DNA from: MWFE01 sp964481075
GTDB taxonomy: Bacteria > Bacteroidota > Bacteroidia > Bacteroidales > Tenuifilaceae
Direction: 5' to 3'
DNA: 13,045 nucleotides
NCBI GenBank assembly: GCA_964481075.1
Contig: CAYZSD010000099.1
Location: 1-13,045 of the forward strand
Shown: in pieces, positions 1 to 6,057 of the stretch
Numbering within the stretch: position 1 is the stretch's first letter
Layout: every line of letters begins with the position of its first letter
Position numbers and translations under genes: made by a program
The notes under the pieces: model-generated
Databases searched by the model: none
Told to the model about the DNA's origin: nothing
The model's input: only the letters and a program-made list of their open reading frames with translations

Positions 1-2552
1 GTTACGTTGCCACCGGTGGTGGCGGTGGTGGAGGTAATGGCACTAACGGAAGTGGTGTTAACAACAGGAGCATATTCTGAAATTTGAGCAAACTCTAATT
101 TGTCCAGCCAACCAGCATCAGCACCATTGCTAACGAAACCATCCTTCTGATATACCCATTTTAGGGTGTTGCTGCCGGTGGAGGGCAGAAAGTAAGTTTT
201 TTCTTCCCAATCCACGGTCCCCGAGATTTGGTGCTGCATATTACCATTAATGAAAAATTTAAGGTAATCGTATCCACTTTCGGATGAGACCTTCCACCAG
301 AATTTCAGCTCTCCGGGTCCCTCAACGGTGGTTTCAAGCCAGGAGGATTGGTTATGAGTAATTACACCACTCTGTAGGGCTTCGTCACCAAAATAGGTAA
401 CAGCATCCTGCACAAACCAATCAGCATCACCCCCTGTTGTTACAGGCAGGTTGCAATTGTCAAGTGCCTGGCAAAGAGGCTCCCAATAAGTAAATGTAGA
501 AAATTCCAGCTCAACCCCGTAAGTTGTGCCTTGGCTGTTGGTGGCGTAGGCACGCACATAGTAAACCGTTTCGGGTTCGAGGTTAATAAGGTTGGACGTG
601 AAACTGCCTGTACCTGTGCCATCTGTGGTAATGCCCTCGTTGGTTTCTACGGTGGGGTTTTCGGTTGTGCTGTAAACCACACCACGGGCGGTAACGGATG
701 CGCCTCCGTCGTGGGTAACATTTCCACTGATTTTAGCTGAGGTTGAAGTGATTTCTGTAACAGCAGTGGTTTCTACTGTTGGGATTGTTGAATTGGTGGT
801 AAAAACAACCTGTTGGCCGTAGGCTACCCCTACTAAGTTTATGGCGTAGGCACGTAGATAGTACTGCTGCCCTGGGTTTAGCCCAGTAATGGTGCTGGAA
901 AACTGCCCTAACCCTGCACCGTTTTCGGTTTTGTTCTCATCAACCGTTGGATTTTCGTTGGTGCTCCAGCATACGCCCCGCAGGGTTATGGGCGCACCTC
1001 CGTTTGCAGTTACATTCCCTCCGCTACTTGCGGTGTTGGTAGTTATATCAGTCACAGCAATGGTAACAATCTCTGGTAATGATGGCGTTGTAAATGTAAC
1101 CTGCTGGCCGTAGGCAACCCCCACGCTGTTAACAGCATAAGCACGAATATAGTAGGTTTTTCCTGGGCTTAGCCCCAATATTTTGCTCAAGTATTCGCCG
1201 GTTCCAGTTCCATCGCTGGTAAAGCTATCATCAAGGGTTGGGTCGGGGGTTTCGCTCCAGCACACGCCCCGTGCGGTAATAGCCGCCCTTCCATCGCTGG
1301 TGATGTGACCTCCAGTGTAAACCGAATCGGCAGTGATATCTGTAACAAGCCTTGTTGAAAGGGTTGCCAGCTCGTTGGGGATATAGAGCGTACCGTCATT
1401 CTTTACAATGTCTTGGCTTACAACCACATTGCTCTTGGGTGCGAGAACAGTTGTAATAGATGTACTGTCTGAGGTGAGCTGGAAGTAAAACTCATTCATA
1501 TCCTTTTGTCCAGTAAACCCACCAATGGCAAACCCACTCTTTGGTCCTTTTGCTTGGTCATCGAAAAATATACGGGTGCTATCGGGAGTAAGTTGGAAAT
1601 ATTGTTTTCCAATGGTTTTCTGCCCCGTGAAACCGCCAATGGCAAAGCCACTTTTAAGCCCTTTTGAATTGTCATCGAAGTAAACACGTGTGCTATCGGG
1701 GGTAACGTGAAAAAAGTTCGTCTCATCGTCAGTTACCTTCTGCCCTGTATAGCCACCAATTGCAAACCCACTCTTAAGGCCCTTAATACCTGATGGGTCG
1801 AAGGATATTCGGGTATAATAGGGGCTAACATACATCACCTGAGAAGGATTGGTTTTATGCTCGTTGTATCCACCTATTGCAAACCCACCCTTGTAGCTCT
1901 TATCGGGCGCATAACGGGTATTTACTCTCACGCTATCGGCTGTAACCCGGAGGAACTCCATACCGTCTTCTCCCTCCTTCTGCCCGGTGAAGCCGCCAAT
2001 GGCAAACCCGCTCTTAAGACCTTTTCCCCCTTCAACGGAATCGTCAACATAGATGCGGACACCCGTTTCGTAAACAGCAAAAACAACTTGTCCATACTTA
2101 TTGCGTACCTCAAAAAGTGCCTCGTCATCACCCACATCGGGGCTAACAACCAGCTGTGCAGCGGTTTGAGCATGTAAAGCGTAGGGAACTGAGTGAAACT
2201 GCGATATACCCAACAGGATATAGGTTGTGCCATCGAGGCTAACCTCGGTTTTTATGTATATACCACTTCCAGGCCAGGGAATATCTTCGAAGATTCCAGT
2301 GGTGTTATAACCTGTGCCAACAATCAAGCTCACAGTACCATTGGGACTTGTGGTTTGTGAATGCGTCTCCACGTAGTGAATGGTGGAGCCTGTATCGTCC
2401 TGAAGCGTAACCCGAATGTTTACGGGTTGGCTTACCAATGGTTGCCCAGAGGAATTACGTATAACTGCTTGGTAATTCATCGATTGTGGGGCTTGCGCAA
2501 GAAGCATTGCTGATGCCAGTAAGGCTAAGGAAAGGGTAAAGAATCTTTTCAT
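1..2552 (-). CDS. Large modular secreted/surface protein, 3' end beyond window (partial)
   Basis: An open frame of about 850 codons runs without a stop from ATG at 2552 off the left edge. Residues 1-21 are a signal peptide (basic MKR, hydrophobic stretch, likely cleavage near AQA). Residues 22-128 match the Bacteroidetes N-terminal domain that begins PQSMNYQAV and ends SVPYALHAQ. Residues 177-365 hold five tandem 38-41-residue repeats, each with GFAIGG or a close variant followed by DS(T/V) and a beta strand. Residues 399-489, 494-586 and 593-686 are Ig/FN3-like repeats with GGNVT, ARGVCWS and YYVRAYA motifs. Residues 689-821 form a beta-sandwich type domain with FWWKVSSES and WLDKLEF. A fourth Ig-like repeat starts near 826 (TTGGNV at the edge). 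No catalytic motif is visible. The extracellular location is well supported; an adhesive or structural role is inferred. A C-terminal type IX sorting domain would be expected beyond the window but cannot be seen. No Shine-Dalgarno precedes the start. Confidence 0.9.
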   Translation of the reverse strand, partial: MKRFFTLSLALLASAMLLAQAPQSMNYQAVIRNSSGQPLVSQPVNIRVTLQDDTGSTIHYVETHSQTTSPNGTVSLIVGTGYNTTGIFEDIPWPGSGIYIKTEVSLDGTTYILLGISQFHSVPYALHAQTAAQLVVSPDVGDDEALFEVRNKYGQVVFAVYETGVRIYVDDSVEGGKGLKSGFAIGGFTGQKEGEDGMEFLRVTADSVRVNTRYAPDKSYKGGFAIGGYNEHKTNPSQVMYVSPYYTRISFDPSGIKGLKSGFAIGGYTGQKVTDDETNFFHVTPDSTRVYFDDNSKGLKSGFAIGGFTGQKTIGKQYFQLTPDSTRIFFDDQAKGPKSGFAIGGFTGQKDMNEFYFQLTSDSTSITTVLAPKSNVVVSQDIVKNDGTLYIPNELATLSTRLVTDITADSVYTGGHITSDGRAAITARGVCWSETPDPTLDDSFTSDGTGTGEYLSKILGLSPGKTYYIRAYAVNSVGVAYGQQVTFTTPSLPEIVTIAVTDITTNTASSGGNVTANGGAPITLRGVCWSTNENPTVDENKTENGAGLGQFSSTITGLNPGQQYYLRAYAINLVGVAYGQQVVFTTNSTIPTVETTAVTEITSTSAKISGNVTHDGGASVTARGVVYSTTENPTVETNEGITTDGTGTGSFTSNLINLEPETVYYVRAYATNSQGTTYGVELEFSTFTYWEPLCQALDNCNLPVTTGGDADWFVQDAVTYFGDEALQSGVITHNQSSWLETTVEGPGELKFWWKVSSESGYDYLKFFINGNMQHQISGTVDWEEKTYFLPSTGSNTLKWVYQKDGFVSNGADAGWLDKLEFAQISEYAPVVNTTSVSAITSTTATTGGNV
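495..1358 (-). repeat. Three tandem Ig/FN3-like coding repeats (~95 aa each)
   Basis: Copies cover residues about 399-489, 494-586 and 593-686 of the surface protein. Each carries a T-x-I-T start, GG(N/H)(V/I)T or SGNVT, a DGGA-like turn, RGV(C/V)(W/Y)S, G(T/L)G and YY(I/L/V)RAYA-x-N, and ends F(T/S)T. Copies 1 and 2 keep the Cys of RGVCWS, whereas copy 3 has RGVVYS. A fourth copy begins at residue 826 after the FWWK domain, so the array is interrupted by that domain. Confidence 0.85.
1455..2024 (-). repeat. Five tandem GFAIGG coding repeats (38-41 aa period)
   Basis: Inside the surface protein, units start at residues 177, 218, 257, 297 and 335 (first codons at 2024, 1901, 1784, 1664 and 1550). 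Each begins K-x-x-K-(S/G)-GFAIGG-(F/Y), mostly followed by TGQK, then a variable stretch, and in units 1 and 3-5 D-S-(T/V) leading into a beta strand. Unit 2 is the most diverged (GGYNEHK, SPYYTRISF). The stretch encoding SGFAIGG is also strongly conserved at DNA level. Similar repeats occur in other Bacteroidetes surface proteins; their function is unknown to me. Confidence 0.85.
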
Positions 2553-2738
2553 AAACAAACGTATAGAGGTTTAAGGTTTTTAAAAAATGAAAACGAAAAT
2601 ACCCAAAAAACACACAAACCAACACCATATCTCCATATCACTGGCCAAGTTTAGGATTCTAGCCTTTTGTTTTCTCTTATTTGGGGCTATTGTTCAAAAA
2701 ATATTGTTATAGAAAAGTGTGCTGTAAAACATTTTTTT

Positions 2739-2746
2739 TATATTTG
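2739..2746 (+). promoter_or_regulatory. Candidate -7 box (TATATTTG) for the Crp/Fnr gene
   Basis: TATATTTG matches the Bacteroidetes -7 pattern TAnnTTTG exactly and lies 97 bp before the regulator's ATG. No clear TTTG is seen 19-21 bp further upstream, so this is a half-supported promoter. If it is used, the 5' leader contains the inverted repeat at 2795-2817. Confidence 0.4.
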
Positions 2747-2794
2747 AGGCACAGTATTTTTCAAAATTATTTTTCTTTATACTGATTGATAGAT

Positions 2795-2817
2795 GATTGC
2801 AACTTTATGCTGCAATC
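2795..2817. promoter_or_regulatory. Perfect inverted repeat, candidate operator or leader hairpin
   Basis: GATTGCA-N9-TGCAATC is a perfect 7-bp dyad ending 26 bp before the ATG of the Crp/Fnr gene. Arms are 16 bp apart centre to centre, wider than the known CRP (TGTGA-N6-TCACA) or FNR (TTGAT-N4-ATCAA) sites. It could be an autoregulatory site, a site for another factor, or an RNA hairpin in the leader. The symmetry is seen directly; the function is inferred. Confidence 0.4.
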
Positions 2818-2843
2818 GTTTGTGTTAGTTTTACATTATTTTT

Positions 2844-3551
2844 ATGGATATGGTACAGGCCAACATCGATGTTCAAAGTGCTTTTGAAGGGGTTTGCTCC
2901 CTTTTCTTCAACCTTAAACCCCGTGAAAAGGAATTGATGTGGAAAAGCTTCACCTGCTCTTCCTTTAAAAAAGGTGAGATAATTTACCGTGATGGAGAAA
3001 CCCCCACCGGTTTAGTGTGTCTTATCAGGGGCAAGGTTAAAATCTTTAAGGAAGGTGTTGGAGGAAGAGATCAAATTGTTAGGATGGCTAAACCAATCGG
3101 TTTTATTGGCTACAGAGCCCTTCTGGCCGATGACAACCACATCGCTTCAGCAGAAGCCATTGAGGATTGCATTGTTGGAGAGATTGACAAGTTGTGCATG
3201 ATTAAAATACTGCAAACCAACGCCTTGTTGTGTTACCATATACTTAAATCCGTTGCCACTGAGCTCGGGTTCTCAAATAGCCGAACGGTTACCCTAACCC
3301 AAAAGCACATTCGTGGCCGTTTAGCTGAATCGCTTGTTTTCCTGCGCGATACCTATGGCCTGGAGGAAGATGAACAGACCATCAAGGTTTACCTTTCACG
3401 CGAGGACCTGGCAAACCTCTCGAACATGACCACCTCGAATGCTATACGAACCCTTTCGGCTTTCGCCGATGAGGGGGTTATTGAGCTCGATGGTCGCAGG
3501 GTGAAAATAATCGATCCCTACAAGCTAGAAAGGATAAGCGATTTGGGCTAA
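2844..3551 (+). CDS. Crp/Fnr-family transcriptional regulator
   Basis: A 235-residue protein with the family's two-domain layout. Residues about 20-130 form a cyclic-nucleotide-binding-like beta roll (KKGEIIYRDGE at 43-52, LIRGKVKIF at 60-68). A long dimerisation helix follows at about 123-145, and a Crp-type winged helix-turn-helix at about 155-225 (LSREDLANLSNMTTSNAIRTL at 184-204 as the HTH, then wing residues GRRVKIID). The cAMP phosphate-binding residues are not conserved: the expected GE-x-x-GE / R-S/T region reads GFIGYR (86-91) and HIASAEA (99-105). The ligand is therefore probably not cAMP. Six cysteines are present (18, 38, 59, 109, 118, 130) but not in the E. coli FNR cluster spacing. 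The gene is divergent from the surface-protein gene, which makes that gene a possible target by inference. An in-frame ATG two codons downstream is an alternative start. Confidence 0.9.
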   Translation: MDMVQANIDVQSAFEGVCSLFFNLKPREKELMWKSFTCSSFKKGEIIYRDGETPTGLVCLIRGKVKIFKEGVGGRDQIVRMAKPIGFIGYRALLADDNHIASAEAIEDCIVGEIDKLCMIKILQTNALLCYHILKSVATELGFSNSRTVTLTQKHIRGRLAESLVFLRDTYGLEEDEQTIKVYLSREDLANLSNMTTSNAIRTLSAFADEGVIELDGRRVKIIDPYKLERISDLG

Positions 3552-3608
3552 AATATTGTTTTTGCCCTTAACTTTTTACCTTCACAAAGTCGAAGAAAAC
3601 CCCAACAG
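3552..3608. other. Short convergent gap, no clear terminator
   Basis: The 57 bp between the stops of the Crp/Fnr and RlmI-like genes hold T-rich and A-rich tracts. I find no GC-rich hairpin followed by a T-run on either strand. Confidence 0.5.
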
Positions 3609-4802
3609 CTACACGGTGCTACTCACCTCCAGCACTAAGCCCTTAAGGTATTCACCTTCTGGGTGATAGATGTTTATTGGGTGATCAGCAGGCTGAGTAA
3701 GCTGATGAAGGATTCGAACCTGCTTCTGGGCAATGATTGACCCTGAGAAAACTGCATTTCGAAACTGCTCTCGGCTTACAACCTGCGAGCAGGAGAAGGT
3801 GAAAAGTATCCCCCCTGGCTTTAACCTACGAAAAGCGTTGGCATTGAGCCGTTTGTAGGCTTGCAATGCATTCTTTAACGAATGTGTGCTTTTAGCAAAT
3901 GCCGGAGGATCTAAAACAATCACATCCCAGGTATCGTGGTTATTCTTAAGAAACTCAAAAACATCGACACATTGCGATTGATGCTTCTGGTTATCGCCAA
4001 AGTTTAGGTCAATGTTCCTATTGGTAAGTTCAATAGCTTTGCTAGAGCTGTCAACCGATACAACTCTGGTTGCACCACCACGTAGCGCATACACCGAAAA
4101 ACCACCTGTATAGCAGAAGGTATTAAGAACAGCTGCATTCTTAGAGTACAGCTCCAACAAGGAACGATTATCGCGCTGGTCGATAAAGAAACCCGTCTTC
4201 TGCCCTTCCTCCCACGATACCTCAAAGCGGTTTCCATTCTCAAAAAGAAGCTCTTCAACCTGATTGCCAAAAAGATAACCATCCTTTGCTTCACCCCATT
4301 GGTTACCAGAAACCGTTACGCTACTCTTGTCGAAAACCGATTTAATCTGTTGCCCTGAAACCTGAACAATAAGCTCAGCAATCAGGTTGCGAATGGCATA
4401 CATTCCCACGCTATGGGCTTGAATTACTGCTGTTGAACCGTAAACATCAACTATTAACCCAGGAAATCCGTCGCCCTCGCCATGAATCAACCGGAAAATG
4501 TTTGTTCTAGCGTTTCCAATGAAACCAAGCCTTTGACGAAAATCATAGGCCAATTTCAACTTCCTAAGCCAAAAAGAAGTATCAATAGAACTTTGTGAAA
4601 AACAGAATATTCTAACAGCGATAGAACCATTCTGGAAATGTCCGGTTGCAAGATATTCACCCGATGCATCGAATACCTCAACCACAACGCCATCGGCAAC
4701 GCTTCCTTCAATCTTACGGATTGCACCCGAAAACACCCAGGGGTGAAACCGTTGAATGGACTGCTCTTTGCCCGGCTTAAGAATTACTCTTGGGTACATC
4801 AT
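3609..4802 (-). CDS. rlmI: Class I SAM-dependent rRNA (cytosine-C5) methyltransferase, RlmI-like
   Basis: At 397 residues it is almost exactly the length of E. coli RlmI, which methylates C5 of a cytosine (C1962) in 23S rRNA. An N-terminal PUA-type RNA-binding domain (about 1-75, with HPWVFSGAI) precedes a Rossmann methyltransferase domain. Visible motifs are TGFFIDQR, the SAM loop FCYTGGFS (about 227), VVSVDSS, the LDPPAFAK motif with D298, and FTFSCSQ with candidate catalytic Cys338. It is the last gene of a three-gene operon and its start overlaps the upstream exonuclease gene by 26 bp, suggesting translational coupling. Two adjacent ATG codons (4802 and 4799) can serve as start. It converges with the Crp/Fnr gene across a 57-bp gap. 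The family is certain; the exact target base is inferred from similarity to RlmI. Confidence 0.9.
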   Translation of the reverse strand: MMYPRVILKPGKEQSIQRFHPWVFSGAIRKIEGSVADGVVVEVFDASGEYLATGHFQNGSIAVRIFCFSQSSIDTSFWLRKLKLAYDFRQRLGFIGNARTNIFRLIHGEGDGFPGLIVDVYGSTAVIQAHSVGMYAIRNLIAELIVQVSGQQIKSVFDKSSVTVSGNQWGEAKDGYLFGNQVEELLFENGNRFEVSWEEGQKTGFFIDQRDNRSLLELYSKNAAVLNTFCYTGGFSVYALRGGATRVVSVDSSSKAIELTNRNIDLNFGDNQKHQSQCVDVFEFLKNNHDTWDVIVLDPPAFAKSTHSLKNALQAYKRLNANAFRRLKPGGILFTFSCSQVVSREQFRNAVFSGSIIAQKQVRILHQLTQPADHPINIYHPEGEYLKGLVLEVSSTV

Positions 4803-5391
4803 TTAATGGCCTAAAGGTGAGTAATTTTAAATATATCAATCTACATGCCCACGCATCAACAGCGGCATACTGCTGTTGAGCTTCGGTTAAGGAGTCTGCA
4901 TCCCAATTGGATAGCTGTTGACTTTTTGAAACCTTGTACCCCAAAACAATAGCAGCCATCTTTCTAACACTCAAACTATCAATACCATACCTTGGAACAA
5001 GCGACTGAAGGTCGATAAATCCTTCGGGATTAATCTTTCTAAGCTTCTGAATAGCCTTAATATCGTCCCTAACGGCTGCTCCAACCTTAAAAATCTCAGG
5101 ATTCTCAAGAAATTGCTTCAACCCATTCGTAACCTTTGTCTCCTTCAGCTTAACAATAAGTGCCACGCTATCCGTGGCAAGCTGCATGATAGAAATAAGG
5201 TTATTCTCACCTTTTCGAAACGAGGGCTTTGTTTCAGTATCAAACCCCACTACCCTTTCTTTTCTCAGTGCCATTAGCTCATTATCAAGCTCATCAGATG
5301 TCTTAATTACCTTAATGGTGCCGTTGAATGCTAACTTAGGAAGTAGCGCAATCTCTTCGTTGGTAATGCTGTAAAGGTCTTGATCACTCAT
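4777..5391 (-). CDS. 3'-5' exonuclease domain protein (DEDDy family, RNase D / WRN-exo like)
   Basis: A 204-residue single-domain protein with the complete DEDDy active-site set: D51 and E53 in GFDTETKPS, D109/D110 in AVRDDIKAIQKL, and Y175 and D179 in QQYAAVDAW. These residues bind two metal ions and hydrolyse nucleic acid 3' ends. There is no HRDC domain, unlike full-length RNase D, so it belongs with the short WRN-exonuclease-like proteins. Substrate (RNA or DNA) cannot be told from sequence. Its ATG overlaps the end of the DUF5063 gene by 8 bp (ATGAGTGA), and its 3' end overlaps the RlmI-like gene. All three are thus probably co-translated from one message, and the partner methyltransferase suggests an RNA-related role by inference. 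Confidence 0.9.
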   Translation of the reverse strand: MSDQDLYSITNEEIALLPKLAFNGTIKVIKTSDELDNELMALRKERVVGFDTETKPSFRKGENNLISIMQLATDSVALIVKLKETKVTNGLKQFLENPEIFKVGAAVRDDIKAIQKLRKINPEGFIDLQSLVPRYGIDSLSVRKMAAIVLGYKVSKSQQLSNWDADSLTEAQQQYAAVDAWACRLIYLKLLTFRPLNDVPKSNS

Positions 5392-6004
5392 TGCTACTTA
5401 AATCGTTTTGTCGTTTGGTTACAAACCAATTACTGGTATCGGGTTCAACCTCTGGGTTCGTGATTTCATCGTCCGAAGTTAAATCGGCATCTGAGTAAAC
5501 AAGTAAATGAATAGCACGTATCGAGTTTGCTAAGCGTATCCCCCAGTATTCCTGAAAATTGAGAGAGCACTCCCAAAGGGCATCGTTCATCTCTTCAATC
5601 TGTCCTTCCTTGTAAATCATTGTGAAGTCCTTCAAATCCTGATATATATCGGTAAGGTACTCGGCAAGACTCGCTGAGAACTGGTCGTCGGTCTCGGAAA
5701 TTCTCTTGTCGAAAACCTCAGGAAAACTATCAAAAGAACCCATTAAATCTCTTATCCTTACATTCAACTCGAGGTAGAGCTCCTCACTCACATACTTCTG
5801 ATTTCCTCCTTCATAAACTGGCTCAGTTTTAGGAAGAAGCGTTGCTTTGTAGTAGAGCAAAGGCAGAAGGCTACTTGCAACCCTCACAAAACTACTTCTG
5901 CTGAACTTGCTGCAATTCTCGATGAATGCACAATACTCCTTGGCAACAGCAGCAAATTCAACTACTTGACGATTAAATACTAACTCTTTAAGACTTGTTG
6001 TCAT
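5384..6004 (-). CDS. DUF5063-family protein of unknown function
   Basis: A 206-residue soluble, acidic protein predicted to be mostly helical, with no signal peptide and no transmembrane segment. Composition, length and gene neighbourhood match the DUF5063 proteins of Bacteroidetes, whose function I do not know. The N-terminal half contains VVEFAAVAKEYCAFIEN and SLLPLLYYKA-type helices, and the C-terminal half has LWECSLNFQEYWGIRLANSI. It ends in an acidic linker and is the first gene of the operon with the exonuclease and the rRNA methyltransferase. A strong promoter match lies just upstream, leaving a leader of only about 10 nt. A role linked to RNA processing is suggested by the operon only. 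Confidence 0.8.
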   Translation of the reverse strand: MTTSLKELVFNRQVVEFAAVAKEYCAFIENCSKFSRSSFVRVASSLLPLLYYKATLLPKTEPVYEGGNQKYVSEELYLELNVRIRDLMGSFDSFPEVFDKRISETDDQFSASLAEYLTDIYQDLKDFTMIYKEGQIEEMNDALWECSLNFQEYWGIRLANSIRAIHLLVYSDADLTSDDEITNPEVEPDTSNWFVTKRQNDLSSNE

Positions 6005-6020
6005 ACCAAAAAAATGTTTG

Positions 6021-6052
6021 CAAACCTATACCATTTTGAGGAAACAGACAAA
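6021..6052 (-). promoter_or_regulatory. Bacteroidetes-type promoter for the DUF5063-exonuclease-rlmI operon
   Basis: On the minus strand, TTTG (6052-6049) is followed after exactly 20 bp by TAGGTTTG (6028-6021) and then C. This fits the published Bacteroides consensus TTTG-N19-21-TAnnTTTG. The expected transcription start is about 10 nt before the ATG at 6004. The promoter fills most of the 53-bp gap after the membrane-protein gene and separates the two minus-strand operons. Confidence 0.8.
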
Positions 6053-6057
6053 TAAAA

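Larger units (their letters stand above)
2553..2843. other. AT-rich divergent intergenic region
   Basis: This 291-bp region separates the divergent surface-protein and Crp/Fnr genes and must hold both promoters. It is AT rich, with several homopolymer A and T runs, and shows no convincing small gene or tRNA. The sites seen are a TATATTTG box (2739-2746, plus), an inverted repeat (2795-2817) and two weak minus-strand boxes (TACGTTTG at 2556-2563, TAATTTTG at 2762-2769). Confidence 0.7.

Noticed and set aside
1455..2024. Evenly spaced repeats suggestive of a CRISPR array
   Set aside because: The repeats are in frame, code for GFAIGG units and diverge at third codon positions. Spacers are also coding. 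This is a protein repeat, not a CRISPR.
1857..2177. 106-codon plus-strand frame
   Set aside because: It is antisense to the surface-protein gene, which reads through the whole region with clear repeats and domains. It is a shadow frame.
2556..2563. TACGTTTG on the minus strand just before the surface-protein ATG
   Set aside because: It matches the -7 pattern but sits 3 bp from the start codon, so transcription would begin at or within the ATG. No -33 element accompanies it. Probably chance, although a leaderless message cannot be excluded.
2762..2769. TAATTTTG on the minus strand as a promoter for the surface-protein gene
   Set aside because: It is an exact TAnnTTTG match but lies about 210 bp from the ATG, in an AT-rich stretch, without a TTTG at the proper spacing.
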